From NCBI GenBank assembly GCA_019925105.1, contig JAHGAU010000005.1, positions 682,001 through 746,000 on the forward strand: DNA of 64,000 bases, written 5' to 3'. Source of the stretch: Niebla homalea (lineage: Eukaryota > Ascomycota > Lecanoromycetes > Lecanorales > Ramalinaceae). Shown piece after piece: positions 11,561 through 23,186 of the stretch. Positions within the stretch are counted from its first letter, which is position 1; each line of letters begins with the position of its first letter. The position numbers were made by a program, and so were the translations under genes. The notes beneath the pieces were generated by a model that had not been told where the DNA came from, did no database searches, and worked only from the letters and a program-made list of their open reading frames with translations.

Positions 11561-12856
11561 ATGGCAGGAACAGCAGAGATAGTCTTGGATGATTTGATCA
11601 TAGATGAGAAAGCGACCGCTCGTATCACGGACCTCAGGGTTGCGGCTTCATACAATTGGCTTGATACTCACACTGCGACTGTGATGGTACCCGGTATCCC
11701 ACCAGTATACAGTGCTCCACGTTTCCCGCCGCGCCTTTCACCCGATGCTGGTACTCAGTATATTGATCAGAATGGTGACCGCAACCCCGGGTCTCCGCTG
11801 GAGTCACTGGTAGTCGCGGTCCATGCCGCCGATGAAGGCTTCGACTTTCGATCCATTGACATCATTACTGACCGCCGGCCTATCCGCAAGCTTTTTGGCT
11901 TCGTGAATGGGGACCATGGCAAACCGCAATTCGGGCCCTCTCCTAGCTTCAAGTTCAGTGTTGAATTGATTGGTGGAAGCGCAATTTTCACCAGAATTGA
12001 GGATGAAACGCGAGAGGACATTTCGAGCAAGCCAGGTCACGACGGGAAGATCCGCTCGTTCTACAGACAATCCTTCGAGTCCGCTTATACAAAGATGGAG
12101 CCCTGTGGTGCGGGTAGCACCTCTCATCACCAGATCCTCCAGTATCATTTTGGCGGTCTCAAACTTCTGGTACGCAACGCCGTGGATGCATATCTTCCCA
12201 ACGAAGCTCGCACAGCAATGGATCCACAAGGCGACAATGCGGAGGCTGAAGAAGACCTCGTTGCATATATGAAAGCCGCATCACTCAACAGGGAAGCTCC
12301 GACAACAAACAATGCCTTCAACAAGCGAGTGACTGTCAAGAGAGGCGGGAGGCGCATCCCTCATAAAGCCATTCTAGAATTGGTAACTCGCAAGCAAACC
12401 AGTCCTTTCGAGATCCAGGACCGCATACCGGATCTGTGGATTTCGCAAACGATCAATTTCCTTGTCTGCAGATATCGTACGCAATGGCTCAAAATGCAGC
12501 CTAAGCAGCCCAATGTCGCAGTCTTTGACAACATCACCCACCTGAAGCTCGCTGAGAAAATCCAGGAGTGGGAAACAGCTCAGCTGGTGACGCTTCAAAA
12601 ACTTGCCGCCGTCTTGAGAGGGATCCTCAAGGCTGCAAAAGGGTTCAAGAACGCATGCATTGTCAGCTTTTCGGGGGAGGAAGGGGCCCCTTTGATGATC
12701 AAGGAAGTGACTGATGACGAGCCACGTCGAGTGCCTAGCTTGTCTCTCAAGTCCAAAGGGCTTTTCGAGACTGCCAAGGGTGCAGTTGATCCTGCAATCC
12801 ATACCCAAGAGCAAGAAGTGAAGAATGTAGTCGAACGAGAGACAAGGGAGGAGTGA
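11561..12856 (+). CDS. Fungal orphan-family protein, often auto-labelled geranylgeranyl pyrophosphate synthetase
   Basis: Single exon of 431 aa. The N-terminal half carries ARITDLRVAASYNWLD followed by VMVPGIPPVY. This pairing marks a Pezizomycotina family that databases commonly call geranylgeranyl pyrophosphate synthetase. I see no aspartate-rich DDxxD prenyl-diphosphate-binding motif and no trans-prenyltransferase fold signature, so that enzymatic name is not supported here. The middle includes FKFSVELIGGSAIFTR and a conserved-looking SFYRQSFESAYTKME. A DLWISQTINFLVCRYR stretch follows, then a Lys/Glu-rich tail. No signal peptide or membrane span is evident. Its stop lies 123 bp from the convergent bS6m stop. 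Function unknown. Confidence 0.85.
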   Translation: MAGTAEIVLDDLIIDEKATARITDLRVAASYNWLDTHTATVMVPGIPPVYSAPRFPPRLSPDAGTQYIDQNGDRNPGSPLESLVVAVHAADEGFDFRSIDIITDRRPIRKLFGFVNGDHGKPQFGPSPSFKFSVELIGGSAIFTRIEDETREDISSKPGHDGKIRSFYRQSFESAYTKMEPCGAGSTSHHQILQYHFGGLKLLVRNAVDAYLPNEARTAMDPQGDNAEAEEDLVAYMKAASLNREAPTTNNAFNKRVTVKRGGRRIPHKAILELVTRKQTSPFEIQDRIPDLWISQTINFLVCRYRTQWLKMQPKQPNVAVFDNITHLKLAEKIQEWETAQLVTLQKLAAVLRGILKAAKGFKNACIVSFSGEEGAPLMIKEVTDDEPRRVPSLSLKSKGLFETAKGAVDPAIHTQEQEVKNVVERETREE

Positions 12857-12979
12857 GAAGAAGCACGCTGCAGGATCAAGACGAAGAGGTTGCTTGCTTG
12901 CTATGTAGTCAAGACAAGTCATCGGGTCTCAATGTCCCCCAAGACTATCCAAGTCGATATGCCATGACCTAGTGGTGCC

Positions 12980-13504
12980 CTATAGTCCATCAATGAAACT
13001 CTGGCCCAGTCCCCCGCCTTCGGACCTCCGCCAGTCCACCTTGCCCTTTACATCGTGAATTTTCCTCAACGTGCCCCCCAGTTTCACCATGCCACATCTG
13101 ACCATGCGCGGGTCGACCGCCACAGTCTTCTTGACCAACTCCTGCGCGGCGGGGCTGGCATCAAATCGCATGATGAAGTGGTGTCCGGTATCATAGCGCC
13201 GCTGGTTCTTCTTGACCGGCTTTGTCAGGAGGAAGCTGCCCCAATTGGTGATGCCTCGAACCACGCCGCCTTGGGCGAGGATTATGGAGCCGGCAGTTTT
13301 GGCGATTCTGGAAAATGGAGTTGTTGTCAGTAACGGGCTGGCTCTCAGGAGCAGCAAGGGGGGTTTTGGGAGGAAAGTGATGTACTCTTTGACTTCTGCT
13401 ACATTGCCCGGCCGGACCTGTAGAGAGAACGATTTGTCAGTTGTTGAAACATTCGTTTCACTGTCAGTCTACGGACTCACCACGGCTATCATCTCATACA
13501 GCAT
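12980..13504 (-). CDS. MRP17: Mitochondrial small-subunit ribosomal protein bS6m (Mrp17)
   Basis: Three exons on the minus strand, 13481-13504 (24 nt), 13386-13417 (32 nt) and 12980-13307, give 127 aa. The spliced start MLYEMIAVVRPGNVAEVKE matches the first strand and helix of ribosomal protein S6 (yeast Mrp17 begins MLYEL). It is followed by GGVVRGITNWG, HHFIMRFDASPAAQELV and VDPRMVRCGMVKL, the usual bS6m pattern. The protein binds small-subunit mitochondrial rRNA. No separate presequence is visible, as in yeast. Introns are 78 and 63 nt. The first two exons are too short to show as open reading frames, so automatic gene finders may start this gene too late. Confidence 0.88.
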
Positions 13505-14497
13505 GGCTCTTGTATTTGATGCCTCATATCGGACTGCCCATTACCGAACCTATAATAATCTTAGTCGATATTCGAAATAGGTTGGTGAGGTCTGGAAACG
13601 AGATATGGGCGAGCCTGCTTTAACTCCGACCGTAAAGCCGTAGATATAATACGTATACGCACCCAGGTTGGACTTTTGCCTCAAGGCTCTTTCGAAATCT
13701 TGCTGCCTTGAATGCGATCTGAAGAGATACTTGTGATGGTTTGTTGTTCGTCTTGTGCGAATGGTGGGTCAGGACACCAGCTATCTCGATAACTTTGCCT
13801 TTCAAGGCCTCCTTGCTTAATTATGGGACACTACCTCGAAAGATTTCATCATGCTTCATTTTCGGTCATTTTTGCTTTGGAAAGGAGTGAGAGATGGCCC
13901 ACTTCGTGTGACTCTTGTTCTACATGAGCACATGCTAGCGACACCTCTCAATGGCATTCTACCCATGATGTTTCATTCTTAGAATATAATAGGTACGGAG
14001 CTTAAATTGCAAAGAGACTGAGATTAAGGACGAGAGTCAAATTTTCATCTCTCGATGGGACTTGATAAGAATGCAAGTGGTGATTGAACCAGTGGCTCCA
14101 GCGATGTTTCTAATGCCTGTTATGGCCCTTGGGGATATCTCACGACGTCTCCTTCGTGTCCTTTTACCGACGTGGACATGGCGAAGCAATAAATCACAGA
14201 GAAGCTGCGCATTCTATGTGCAGTATTCAGCAACGCATATAGCTATTGCATAATCTTATTCAACATTTAGCTTGAAATAAAGACTGTTTCCGTCCACTTC
14301 GTACACTCGGTTCCACCCCTGTGTTCTTTTATTAATCATCAAGGCGACGACCTTGGCACTATAGTATCATGCCAACCTTCATTCTACGGATTCATATCTC
14401 TATTGGTCTCATGCACTGATAACATTTCGCCGGCTATCCGTTGTGATGATGGGAGCATTGGAATTCAGATGTCTGAGTTGCCACATAAAGTCTCACC
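13505..14497. other. Intergenic spacer
   Basis: About 1 kb between the bS6m start and the MFS stop. Only short unrelated open frames occur; I see nothing I can support as a gene. Confidence 0.55.
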
Positions 14498-16739
14498 TCA
14501 TCGAACGCCGGCAATGCTTGTGATCTCCTTCTCACGCGTCGTGACCACGACTTTAAGATTCAGCCATCGCATCCCACATACGACCAATGTTCCTACACAT
14601 GTGATTGCTAGCGATAAGATCATCACGCGGTCGACCGCTTTCGCGTATACGGTTTTCAACGCTGCAAGATCCGTGGAAGATGTAGTAAGAGATTCGAGAT
14701 CCAGAGCTCCAGCATGGAGGACGCCAGATGCTGAGATGGATGGGGTGAGGAGTCGAGTAAAATGGGTGAGGGAGTTGTCCAGTACACTTGATCCAATTGA
14801 TATAGCAAGAGCGCTTTTATGTGGGACGTTGTCAACGTCAAGTCACAATATGGAGGGTCTTGTAAACGCACAGAGGGGCCAGGAAAAAGAGGTTTGTGCT
14901 TACCCGCCTAGTAGAGCGATAAAGGTAGCGAAACCATTGCCTGCAAAAACATCCTCCTCGCTAAATGTTTCAGTCAGCTCTCCTCATCAAATCTCTTTGC
15001 AGAAACAGAACACTGCCATTGGCGAACTTGATGGAATGTTTAGGCTCTGACGAGGTTGGGAAGACTTGCCTTTTCATAGAAGCTTGAATGGCAATATAGG
15101 GTGTATTCTCGGCCATCCCTGTACCCCAACCAGCCAGGACCATGAATACTGCCCATTGCACTGTAGATGTCGATAACCCAAGAGTGGTAAGAAAGCCCGT
15201 CCCAATGGCGCAGATAATTTGCCCTAGCAAGATGAATGGAGCCTGTGCCTAATTTGAGCTGCATGGAAGGGAAGATCGCCAGATCCACACCTACATAATA
15301 GCCAGTGTATGTGACTAGGCCGCTACTAACAAGCGAAGTCACCATTTGAGGCAGAGCTAGGGCGAGAAAGTCGACTCCGGACCTCACGACGGACGAAGAA
15401 TGTACAGCTTGGAAATAGAAGGGGATGTAGTAGAGCTTCTGTTACGTGTCAACACTTGTTCCAGCCACGCCTGCACGACACAAGCAATCCTGTAGCCGCT
15501 CGGCTTATGTACCACTTACTAGATAACTGGAAGCATTACTAGTGGCCAGAAACAACGAGCCCGTGAGCACCGTTCGATCTTTCAATAAACGTAGTGGGAC
15601 CGTTGCCTTCTCACCAAGCCTCCATTGGACGAATGCAAACAAAATCAACAGTACACCAAAGCAGACGAACAATGAAACAATCTTACTAGAGCTCCACGCC
15701 CATGTGTTTCCTCCTTGCTGTAGTGCAAGGAATAGTGAGGAAACAGACCCCAGCAAGAGCAGAACGCCCAAGGGATCCATCTGCGATATTTTACTTCGTA
15801 AATTCTCGTTGAGACCTTGGCTGTGGATATCCTGGATCCTCCATTTGAAAGTCGTAGCCATCAATGTCATGATGGCAGCACCCAGAGGGAGATTGCTGTT
15901 CATTCAAAATCAACTCAAACATCAACCCATCAGATCTTCAGAAAACTTACATCCAAAAGCACCATCTCCAGGTAGTTCGAGAGCACAACAAGCCCCCAAG
16001 TATAGGTCCAATACAGGCACTTATGCCAAATACACTGACCACAGTCCCGATATAAAGCTGCCGCTTCTCCAAAGGAGCAATGCATGTGATAATCCCAAGA
16101 GCTCCCTGGAGAAGGCCAGCTGCTCCCAGACCGGCGACCGCTCGGCCAAGGATGAAGGTACTGGAAGCTGGAGCAGCAGCACAAAGTATCGTACCCACTG
16201 CAAGACCTGCGTCAACGCTCCGAACCCTCTACAGATGAAAGTTCAAGATAATCAGGTGGGAGCAATTCTAACAAGAAGTCAAAAACCCCAACAAAATCTT
16301 TGGTCCTGCGCAATGAGACATTCACTGTTGCCAGAGGCGCAGAGTCCTTTGAAATCTAGTGAAAGCAGGAACGTATTGAACATACAAGCAAGGTCGGAGA
16401 GAGTGTCCTACCTTCGAACACGGCGATTGACACCATGTAGGCCGTCTTAGGTGCAAAAAGCTTATAGACCTTGCTTGTGGTTGGTTGAAATGCCGTCAGA
16501 GTCATCAGATACGCTGAGCCATACCAGCCCACGTCTCCCAAGGCTCTGAATTGAGTCGATATGGTGGGTACTGCAATAGAAATGATGGTGGTGTCAAGAG
16601 CGACTAAAAATGTTCCGATGATAAGGCACAAGAGGATGAATGTCAACTCCTTTCCATCAGGATACGGAGGTCCTGAGTCTCGCGGTAACATCTCACCCAT
16701 TTTGATCTCTTGCTCTTCATCTCTTGTGGTTGAAGACAT
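14498..16739 (-). CDS. MFS drug/toxin exporter, 14-TM DHA2-type
   Basis: Seven exons on the minus strand (16412-16739, 15951-16197, 15520-15895, 15295-15438, 15070-15248, 14904-14960, 14498-14814 less one base, i.e. acceptor at 14813) give 548 aa in frame. TM1 reads FILLCLIIGTFLVALDTTIISIAVPTI, quoted here as FLVALDTTIISIAVPTI, the DHA2 signature. Then come GWYGSAYLMTLTAFQP, ILGRAVAGLGAAG, FGISACIGPILGG and WRWCFWINLPLGA, all canonical landmarks. A last helix VMILSLAITCVGTLVVCGM precedes a short basic tail. Such proton antiporters export toxic compounds or a cell's own secondary metabolites. Intron 1 is long (213 nt) and intron 5 has a GC donor. It lies 1.26 kb from the rhodopsin-domain gene and upstream of two P450s, so a role in metabolite export is possible. 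Confidence 0.87.
14961..15069 (-). other. GC-AG intron in the DHA2-type MFS gene
   Basis: On the minus strand the exon ends ATGAAAAG and the intron begins GCAAGT, the exact consensus of the rare GC-AG class. It ends CATTTAG before the next exon. Splicing gives IAIQASMKSEEDVFAGNGF, as expected for this family, and keeps the frame. Length 109 nt. Confidence 0.75.
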
Positions 16740-17998
16740 TACCCTGGACAATGCTAGAATGCAACGCTATGTGTCACCCGGGGCCTGAGATCATGAAGTC
16801 TGGTGTGTCAACGCTGTGTAAACTTCTCTGGAGGCACGAGCCACTACCAATTGACTTGTCGGACCCAACTCCCTTACCATTCACTTAGCTACTCATCCTG
16901 ACGAACAGTGGCTCTTACAGATGATCTGTATGGTGTGTGAAATTAAAGGACCTTCAAAGTCTCGATTCAAAGAATCTTTCATTACCGCTGCTGGTTTTGA
17001 AACAGGGTACAGGTACATGCAACAATGCGAGGTATCTCATCGTGAGCCTATTGGGTGCGCATGGAATACTGCTCCGTACACATGCATGATGGCGTATATG
17101 GATCCATTGAATTGGAGGCGGAGCAAACCTCGCATGATAATCCTGGGGTGGAGCAAGCGGCAACGTTTCGATTCGTAGACGCCGTCCCCTATCTGGTCAT
17201 GCTCCGAGAATTTAATGAGCGATCTGGTAGTGTCTGCCTTGTGCACCACTTATCAAACACCACTGGTAAAGATCTCACCCTTTGCAAATCGTGGGCCGCT
17301 ACTAGTAAATCGTACGTCCTTTATAACGTGTGAGCCTATTGGTAATTGGTAAGACACCATATATAAAGTGGAGCTCATAATCTAGGAATATTATACGTAC
17401 TCGTCGCCACCCTGGAGAGGCAAAGGTGTTGCAGATAAGTGGATACAGCTTCGTGCACAACAGCTCCGCTCAGTACAGGGTGACACGCATAGGGGACTTA
17501 TACAAGGGTCTGTAGTCCTGTGGAGCGGTGTCCATGAAGGGTATAGGCTTTATGAACAGTGGCTCACGAGCTCTATGGACACCCACAATTTGCAAAGGGT
17601 GTATCTGCAAGATCCGCCTACAGTTTTGCTCGAAGCTCAGCCTTGCTGTGCAGATGGCAGACGACCTGCTCATAATTGGAGCGTTTCCGATCGCAATGCT
17701 GTGCCTCCAGAGCACTCACTTTCGTTGCCAGAAATATCCGCGATCACTGGAGCGCGTTCATGTGTGTGGATGCCCACTGTGCCGTACATGAGATCAATCG
17801 CTAACGGACATCATGCATGCGTATGCTTTTTTAAGCTAGTTATGGAACTGACGCTCCAGGCTCTTCATCTGGCATATTCCACTGTTGAGCTCATCTCTTC
17901 CATTTTTTCGTGGGTGACTATTGGACTCCGCGTTATTTGTCGTCATTGTCCATCCAAATTTCAAACGAGGTCCACCGCTGTTGTCTACAGCGCTGAGC
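16740..17998. other. Divergent spacer between MFS and rhodopsin-domain genes
   Basis: About 1.26 kb. A TATA-like ATATATAAAG occurs near 17359-17368. Several 70-90 codon frames exist on both strands, but none shows a recognisable domain. Confidence 0.5.
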
Positions 17999-19277
17999 AT
18001 GAGCTCTCCAATCCCAATGCCTCTGGGCAAAGAGCCATCATTCGATGAAGGTCGGATCTCTCAAGTTGCGTTCAAGGTCCTTGAGGTCCAACCTGTCACT
18101 CTTTGGACAATAGCTCACTGGTTGTAGGCTCTTATCGGCACTTTCTACGGTCTAGCAATACTAGCATCTTCTGTTCGCTTGATACTTCAAATCAAAGTCC
18201 ATCGTCGTCTTCAACTAGATGATTATCTACTCGTCCTCGCATCCATTTGCCTTACAGGTGCGACAGTGCAAGGCTATGTCCAGATAGGAACCCTATACTT
18301 CAGCCAGACATTGAACCTCAATCCTACTTATTTTCCATACCTCCTTTCCGAACATGTCGACATCGAGGCCAAAATCAACGACTATGAGCGAGTATATTAC
18401 AGCTATCCTGCCGTGCTGTGGACCGCAATCTTTGTCATCAAGTTTGCTTACCTCGCATTTTTCCGTCGCCTCATTGAGCGGATCGGAAGACTGATCATAT
18501 ACTGGAAGATTATTGTCGGCATCACCATTATCTCCTATCCAATCTGTGTGGCGTCTATTTACTTAGGATGTATGAAGTGGGGCTTAGATGCTGGTAAGTC
18601 TTGTATATTTGTGATCTGCCACCAGGTACTGATACTCTGAGCTAGCTCATTGTCTTGACTCATATTATTTCCATCGGTCGCTGGCTCTGGCTATAGCTGA
18701 CATAATACTGGACGTTGGCACTGATTGCCTGATGGTCAGCATAACTGTTCGCCTGCTCTGGTCAGTGAAGATACAGGCGTATCAGAAGTTCATCCTTGGT
18801 GTTTTTCTTTCTTTGAATCTCTTCATGGCCGTCACCGCTTGTATACGCGTATCAGGCCTCAGTTACCAAGGTACGTTTGACGTCGTCTGGCTCTTCGTTT
18901 GGCAGCAAATCGAAGCATGCATTGCCGTCTCCATGATCTCTCTCACCGCTTTCCGCTCGGTATTCGTCGGCGCGGAAGCTTCACGAGCCCGTCACAAGGC
19001 TCTTAAGAGACCCGTGACCAGCAGTATCATGAGAGCGATCAAGCGCAGCCGAGCACAGCGTCGTAGTGAGGAAGACGGTATTCCAGAGCTACCAGCTGTG
19101 CCGAGAGCAACGTTGACCGGCATGCAAACATTCATTCAGGGAGGGAGATCTAGTTGGACAGGAGATGAGCCACTGAATTCCACCTCAGTATTGGATCAAG
19201 CGACCGATGGGGGGCCTCTCGAAAGTAGCCGCTCTCACAGTCAGCTTGAAGTACATGATGAACAAGCTCTGATGTGA
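17999..19277 (+). CDS. Fungal rhodopsin-domain integral membrane protein (SAT4/Pth11-like fold)
   Basis: Proposed exons 17999-18076, 18128-18593 and 18646-19277 give 391 aa. Residues about 27-270 hold a seven-helix arrangement. ALIGTFYGLAILASSVRLIL is followed by LDDYLLVLASICLTGAT, the Asp-Asp-Tyr/Trp turn typical of this family. Further helices include SYPAVLWTAIFVIKFAYLAF, VGITIISYPICVASIYLGC, IADIILDVGTDCLMVSI, FILGVFLSLNLFMAVTACI and WLFVWQQIEACIAVSMISL. A cytoplasmic basic-to-acidic tail of about 120 residues follows. The family is widespread in Pezizomycotina; most members lack a known ligand. The first donor is uncertain: 18076 and 18085 both keep frame with the acceptor at 18127. The ATG at 17999 is the first in-frame ATG. 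Confidence 0.78.
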
Positions 19278-20159
19278 CGTTCTCAACATCTGGCTGCAAG
19301 CCCCTGAAGATCGATAACCGTCAGGGTACTTAAAGTCTCGTCTGATAGATAACGCCCTCTGGTGGACCTGTTATTCCGCGATGATCGTAGCGAAACGCTG
19401 AAAGTATATGATGTAAATGTCTCATGTGTAGGAAAAGACCATGGGAAAAGTTGGTTAGCAACCTTCTCAATTCTGTTAGACGCTTGATAATGAATGACAG
19501 CAGTTTAAGGGAATCATTCGCTAAGCTCATCCGGCCCTGACTGGGTTCTGATTGCTCGTATCCTCCATGTCTTACGCTAGGCTATGGAACAGGGAGTCTA
19601 GGTCATCCTCGCAAAATGTGCCTTGAGAGCAAAAGGTATCAGTGGGGCGTAGGAATGGATGGGGAGCTTGCATTCTGCGCTTTGCCGCTTCCATCGCGTC
19701 GCCCGTGAACTCCTGGCATGCATAGGACCAGCCTGGATCAGCTTTTGAGTCTAAAAGGCCTCCAATCAAAGCCACTGATAGAGAAAAATGAGATTGACGG
19801 GGCCGTCAGCTGCAGAGGAAGCTCCGTCGTCGACCGTTGATCCACTATTATGCATAGAGATGTATCAGAAGTCAGAACTGTGTCAGTTGCGGCCGTAGAG
19901 GCTCAGCTCATCGGTCTTCGAATTGACTGGTTGTGCTGAGGTGCCTGTATGAACGCAGGCGAGGTGATCAGCACTCTGCACGCCTCAGTGGGGGCTGTGT
20001 CATGAAGCATTGTCATCTATGAGCTACCTTGCATGATAAAAGAAGCGGTTTCCTCACTCATAGATTGAGATGCCGTGGCTTTGAACCACTAGCCTTTGAA
20101 GTTCGAAGATCCATTGCTTGCAACGTCCTTTCCTTGATTTCATTATCGAAAATATCGCT
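19278..20159. other. Intergenic spacer
   Basis: About 880 bp between the rhodopsin-domain gene and the first P450. I see no recognisable gene or repeat. Confidence 0.5.
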
Positions 20160-22110
20160 ATGGCGGAGAACCAGACCATCTCAAGCGCAGTATTACGCCT
20201 TTCCATCGAATTGCAAAACATTTCAGGCTCTACGCCGTTGCCGTCGCTCGATACGATATGCTCCCAAGAACCACTATCCAGTTTTTCACAGCAAGCCGAG
20301 CGAGATTGGACGGACGAGCCGTCAGTGTGGTCATTCAAATTGCTGTTGCTTGCCACTACATGGATCATGCTTCTTGGCATGTGCTTCTATGTCATTTACA
20401 CTCAAAGCCAGGTAGTGTGCAACGAAAGTACTAAACGGCCGTCACAAGTACCTTACTATGTCCCGATCATTGGTAATTTGGGCTCATACCTGTTCAATGC
20501 TAGCCAGCTAGCTTCTAATATTTCGTAAGTGGAGACTTTGCAGAAGTTGCCTTTTTGGTAGGCGCAACATAATGTGATGATTAAATGTCTGCAGACGAAC
20601 ATTTGGCTTGTCGACGATCGTACGTCTCAATCTCTTGACAAAGGATGTATACTTGGTTTCGGGTGCAGAATACCTCAACGCCTTGTGGAAAAATACGGGT
20701 GGCTTGACATCTTCCAACGGCATCAACATAGCTCTGCACAATATGTTCGCCACTCCTAAAAGTGACATGCAATTCTTTGAGGCTGATAGATCTGGCATTA
20801 CCCTTGACCCACATCCTCGGAGTGCCAGGACACCGGAGGATCGAGTTTTCTACCTCATGCACAAAGCGACAGTAGATTGCCTCGCAGGCCAACATCTTTC
20901 CATTGCTGCCGAGAGATTTCAGGCAGGCTTGAACAGGAGAATCCAGGCCGTCCCTGTTCGGGACTCGTGGGTCGAGATGGACGACCTGTTTGGCTTTCTT
21001 CGGCCGATCATCTCTTTTTCGACTATTGAAGCAATGTGTGGTGCAAGGTTCTTGGACCAGTATCCTAGCTTCGTACAAGATTTTTGGTACTTCAACAGTA
21101 GTATGCCCAGGCTGCTCCAAAGGTGGCCGCGATGGATGATGCCACGTGCGTGGCTTGCCCGGGACAAATGTATCTCTGTCATGAAGGATTGGCGAAAAAA
21201 TTGCGATATACACGAATTCGACGGTAACGAGATGATACTTCGCAGGTGGAGCTATTTCTCGAAGATGCAAGGTCTCAGCGATCATGGCGTCGCTTGCTCT
21301 GATCTAGGAATTCTTTGGGGGTAGATCATTTTCACGTACCACGTCTGGGCCTTACAGCTGACCATCATCTGCAGAATGAACTCGAATTCTATGCCAGCAA
21401 CGTTTTGGCTCCTATGGCATTTGTTTAAAGATGCCTCGCTTCTCCGCCGAGCGACAAGCGAAGCAACGTCATGCCTGATCAATCATGACCGCAACACGCG
21501 CTTTTTTAATGCGACCAGGCTCTGCAATAGGCCGCTCCTTCAATCCGCTTACACCGAGACGCTTCGTAAATATGTTGCCGTCTACATTATACGCAAGCCA
21601 GAACATGAAGAAGCTCAAGTCCTGGATTACCGGATCCCCAAAGACAAAATGATAGTGGTCTCAAGCGCAACGGCACATACCGATCCTCGCAACTGGAATC
21701 TAGGGGAGAGCCAGCAGCATCCCGTACAAGAATTCTGGGCCGAAAGATTCCTCGTGTATAAAGGCCAGCCTCCACAAGGCGCTGGCTCCCCACCATTTGC
21801 CCGTACTCACTCTGCACCTCAGATTCCCGTCAACCAAACTAAGTCATCAGATCGACTGGAGCCAACATTCTCTTTCAACGGCTACAGTGGAGCGTGGGTG
21901 CCTTTTGGGGGTGGTATTCACCAGTGTCCCGGAAGACACTGGGTCAAGTCGCAGATGCTGCTCTCGTTTGCGATGATAAATGCTGCCTTCGATATCGACG
22001 TACACGGCGGAAACCAGGAGCCCAATTTGGACATGAGCAAGTATGGTCTGGGAGCGCTGCAGCCTGCTGAAAAGGTTGCATTTAGGATCAGACGAAAGGA
22101 GGTCATTTGA
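20160..22110 (+). CDS. Cytochrome P450, CYP7/CYP8-like class
   Basis: Exons 20160-20524, 20595-21320 and 21375-22110 give 608 aa, long for a P450 because of about 58 extra residues before the single membrane anchor (FKLLLLATTWIMLLGMCFYV). A hinge VPYYVPIIGNLG follows. The I-helix reads GILWGMNSNSMPATFW, without the usual AGxxT oxygen-activation motif; this Asn/Pro-ATFW form is seen in the CYP7/CYP8 (oxysterol hydroxylase, prostacyclin synthase) group. The ExxR pair is E425/R428 (TETLRK). The heme loop is FGGGIHQCPGRHW with the thiolate Cys at about residue 548. Likely an ER-membrane enzyme acting on a sterol, lipid or secondary metabolite; the substrate cannot be inferred. Introns are 70 and 54 nt. 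Confidence 0.88.
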
Positions 22111-23186
22111 TGCGGGACTAGTAACGTCTGAGCGCACAGACGGAGAGAAAGATGTTGCGAGCCTTGTGTCCTGAATATGATTAGATGTGTCGTTAGTATA
22201 GTCTTTCTGCCCACTGAATTCCCCAGTCCCTAGCTCATCTGGCAGTGCCAGCACTCATGTGAATCAGTCAAATTTCGGATCGTCATCTCGTCTGCAGCAG
22301 CTTGAGCTGCATGACTAGGCCCATCGTTCGAGTCAGCGGAGATGCAGTCTGCAAGACTCACAACATGCAAGTTTCAGCTGTGCAGCGACGCTCCAGGCGT
22401 TCGGTAAAGCAGGATGTTCTGGCGTCTGATGCAAGCGACTGTGCCAACGATGGATTCTGAAGGTGACACTTATGCATCAACTCCTCCACCATCATCACTG
22501 CGCCGTACTTAGGGTTCCTGCGTATGCACGCGCCTTGCTCCAAATTTGAATTTCGAGAGTCCAAGTAGGGGACAGGAAGGCCGGAATCTCATTTTCCTCT
22601 GGGTCCTTCTCTATATGTGGCGAATGTTACGTGTGTTCTACGAAAGTCATTCTTGGCATTCCGAAGATTCTCCTGGTGATCCAGGGAACTGGAGTAAAGG
22701 TGCAGAGTCACGCTCGTCAGGTCCCATAAACAGGTGGGTCACGCTGCGCGAGTAAAACCCACATTACTGAGCCCCTGATTGGTTATCAGAAATATGATAG
22801 CCACCAGGCAACCGGAATGCACAAGGGTGGCAGATGTGCATCTCACAGGGCAGGGGGCGCTGGACTGCAGGATCCAACCGTCACAGTAATCGCGAGCTCC
22901 GTCTCTGCATTCCGAGCCCCACCATGTTGCAGCTCAGCGCTGTTGGGGTCTCTGCATCAACTGGCAGCCTACAAGGAAGGACTGCGCCAGGCGGTGTCAC
23001 ATGTAACTTACGCGGCGTTTGGTAAGGAACAGGTTTTAAGCTCCGACCGATTTATTTACTCACTGCCACTCGACAACGGTGCAAGCGTGACATTCTACGC
23101 TCGAGGCAGAGAGCCTCGTATCCCACAGACATAAGTCTTGCCAAGATAATAGTGCACAGAGGTTTTAGAAAATCAAGTTGCCCAAG
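22111..23186. other. Intergenic spacer between the two P450 genes
   Basis: About 1.08 kb of ordinary composition. I find no additional tailoring enzyme or regulator here, only short frames without domain signatures. Confidence 0.5.

Noticed and set aside
14498..14960. Frameshifted last exons of the DHA2-type MFS gene
   Set aside because: A first reading suggested a frame break. On recount the exon ends GGCGG before GTAAGC (phase 2) and joins the acceptor at 14813 in frame, so the gene looks intact.
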